A stretch of 6,193 nt of DNA, from positions 1-6,193 of the forward strand of contig JAEYSS010000007.1 in assembly GCA_023434425.1 (NCBI GenBank), given 5' to 3'. Numbering within the stretch: the stretch's first letter is position 1; each line of letters starts with the position of its first letter. Both the position numbers and the translations under genes were made by a program. The DNA is from Pseudomonadota bacterium. GTDB taxonomy: Bacteria > Pseudomonadota > Alphaproteobacteria > Ferrovibrionales > Ferrovibrionaceae. Below are positions 5,142 to 6,193 of the stretch, piece by piece. The notes beneath the pieces were generated by a model. That model saw only the letters and a program-made list of their open reading frames with translations, did not search any database and was not told the DNA's origin.

Positions 5142-6128
5142 ATGTTGAACCGTCGCCAGTTTGCCGCCCTCACGGGCGGCACCGCCGCCGCTGTGTTGCT
5201 GCCGGAGCTCGCTTTCGCTCAAGCCTGGACCCCGCCGAAGGGCGTCACCGTTGTGGTGCCCTATCCGGCCGGCGGGCCCACTGACAGTCTCGCCCGTCTG
5301 GTGGCACAGGACATCGCCGGTCCGCTCGGCCAGAGCGTGATCGTCGAGAATGTGCCGGGCGGCGCCGGCTCGATCGGTTCGCGCCGCGTGGCCCAGGGCC
5401 CGGCAGATGGCACGCAGCTGATCGCCACCACCAACCAGACGCATGCCACCAATATCTCGCTACTGCCCGATGGCGGCGGCTATCATCCGGTGAAGGATTT
5501 CGCCCCCATCGCACTGCTGGCCGACCTGCAGCATGTCCTGGTGGTGAAGAACGACCTGCCGGTGAAAAATCTGGCCGAGCTGATCGCGCTGGCCAGGAAA
5601 GAGCCGGGCAAGATCAACTGCGGCTCGACCGGCCAGGGTTCGGCCTCGCATCTGACGCTGGAACTGTTCAAGTCGAAGGCCGGCGTCAACATGACGCATG
5701 TCGCCTACAAAGGCTCGGCGCCGCTGCTGCAGGATCTCCTGGGCGGGCATGTAGACTGCAGCTTCGCCACCACGCCGACGGTGCTGGGCCAGGTCCAGGC
5801 TGGCAAGCTGCGCGCGATTGCGGTCGCCTCGCCCAAGCGTTCGCCGCACCTGCCGGAACTGCCCACCATTGCCGAAGCCGGCGTAAAGGGCGTGGAAGCC
5901 GATGCCTGGCTCGGCATGTTTGCACCGGCTGCTGTGCCGGCGGCTGCGCTGGCGCGTTACCGCGCGCTGGTGCTGGACGTGATGAAGAAGGAGAGCGTGC
6001 GCGAAACCTTCTTCAAGCAGGGCATGGTGCCGAATGTGAAGAACGACAAGGAATTCGCCGCCTTCCTCGACCAGGACATCAAGCGCTGGGCCGACGTGAT
6101 CAAGGCGGCGAATGTGAAAGCGGAATAA
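5142..6128 (+). CDS. Bug/TctC-family periplasmic solute-binding protein, Tat-like signal
   Basis: 328 residues, the usual length for tripartite tricarboxylate transporter receptor proteins (TctC family, called Bug in Bordetella). These bind small carboxylates or related solutes in the periplasm and pass them to a TctA/TctB membrane pair. The N-terminus has a twin-arginine-like signal: NRRQFAAL (3-10), a short hydrophobic stretch, and a likely cleavage after Ala26 (AFA|QA). The ligand-pocket signature VPYPAGGPTDSLARLVAQ starts near residue 39 with Asp48; NVPGGAGSIGSRRVA, VAYKGSAPLLQDLLGGHVDC and ELPTIAEAGV also fit the family. GGGAGGGG 6 nt upstream fixes the ATG. It follows the oxidoreductase gene by 45 bp, so co-transcription is possible. 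No tctA or tctB is in the window; orphan members of this family are common in proteobacteria. The ligand cannot be deduced. Confidence 0.94.
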   Translation: MLNRRQFAALTGGTAAAVLLPELAFAQAWTPPKGVTVVVPYPAGGPTDSLARLVAQDIAGPLGQSVIVENVPGGAGSIGSRRVAQGPADGTQLIATTNQTHATNISLLPDGGGYHPVKDFAPIALLADLQHVLVVKNDLPVKNLAELIALARKEPGKINCGSTGQGSASHLTLELFKSKAGVNMTHVAYKGSAPLLQDLLGGHVDCSFATTPTVLGQVQAGKLRAIAVASPKRSPHLPELPTIAEAGVKGVEADAWLGMFAPAAVPAAALARYRALVLDVMKKESVRETFFKQGMVPNVKNDKEFAAFLDQDIKRWADVIKAANVKAE

Positions 6129-6176
6129 ATCCGTGAAGACGGCATCGGTTGCTCCGGCATCCGTCACTCCCGGGCG

Positions 6177-6193
6177 CCCCGTGTAATACGGGG
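6177..6193 (+). terminator. Possible terminator stem-loop, cut by the window edge
   Basis: CCCCGT (6177-6182) and ACGGGG (6188-6193) form a perfect 6-bp GC-rich stem with the 5-nt loop GTAAT, about 50 nt after the stop codon of the solute-binding protein gene. The position suits an intrinsic terminator, but any following T-run lies outside the window, so this cannot be decided here. Confidence 0.4.

Noticed and set aside
4062..5444. Long minus-strand open frame (460 codons) opposite the oxidoreductase and the start of the solute-binding gene
   Set aside because: Same shadow composition; it spans two well-supported genes and their spacer, and has no recognisable domain.
5460..6167. Minus-strand open frame (235 codons) opposite the solute-binding protein gene
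   Set aside because: Antisense shadow of a clear TctC-family gene, with no domain recognised.
1..6193. CRISPR array, insertion sequence, prophage, toxin-antitoxin or defence island
   Set aside because: No regularly spaced repeats, transposase, integrase or terminal inverted repeats are visible, and all five genes are metabolic, granule-related or transport genes.

Overview
The window carries five protein-coding genes and reads as an ordinary stretch of chromosome from a GC-rich proteobacterium, most likely an alphaproteobacterium of the Rhodospirillales type. That placement is inference. It rests on the high GC content, the style of the PHA synthase (PHBC_N-type N-terminus and a C-terminus ending in a GDAPGSYV-like motif), a phasin-like gene directly upstream of it, an FNR/FixK-type box, and a Bug-family solute-binding protein.

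Layout. Positions 3-1445 on the minus strand hold most of nadE, the glutamine-dependent NAD+ synthetase, whose C-terminus lies beyond the left edge. A divergent gene-free stretch of about 300 bp (1446-1747) separates it from a rightward gene pair. The stretch contains a near-perfect FNR/FixK/CRP-type box (TTGAC-N4-ATCAA), a plausible -10 at the class II distance, and three copies of an 8-mer (TCCGGAGT), two of them inside a perfect 12-bp direct repeat. The rightward pair is a small phasin-like protein (1748-2200) with an Ala-Pro repeat tail, joined by an ATGA overlap to a class I-like polyhydroxyalkanoate synthase, phaC (2197-4002). After 86 bp comes a zinc-independent MDR-family NADP-dependent oxidoreductase (4089-5096). 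After a further 45 bp, which contains a hairpin overlapping the ribosome binding site, comes a periplasmic TctC/Bug-type solute-binding protein with a twin-arginine-like signal (5142-6128). The window ends in an intergenic sequence with a 6-bp hairpin that may be the start of a terminator.

How the genes may work together. The phasin-like protein and PhaC form a clear functional pair: granule surface protein and polymerase. The FNR-type box suggests that the pair responds to oxygen or redox state, when reduced nucleotides accumulate and PHA serves as an electron and carbon sink. NadE feeds the NAD(P) pool, but its divergent placement may be coincidence. The oxidoreductase and the solute-binding protein have their own strong ribosome binding sites and no obvious link to PHA metabolism. 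No phaA, phaB, phaR, phaZ or tctA/tctB is visible. I found no RNA genes, insertion sequences, CRISPR arrays or defence genes, and no convincing undescribed multi-gene system. The most informative non-coding signals are in the nadE-phasin intergenic region.
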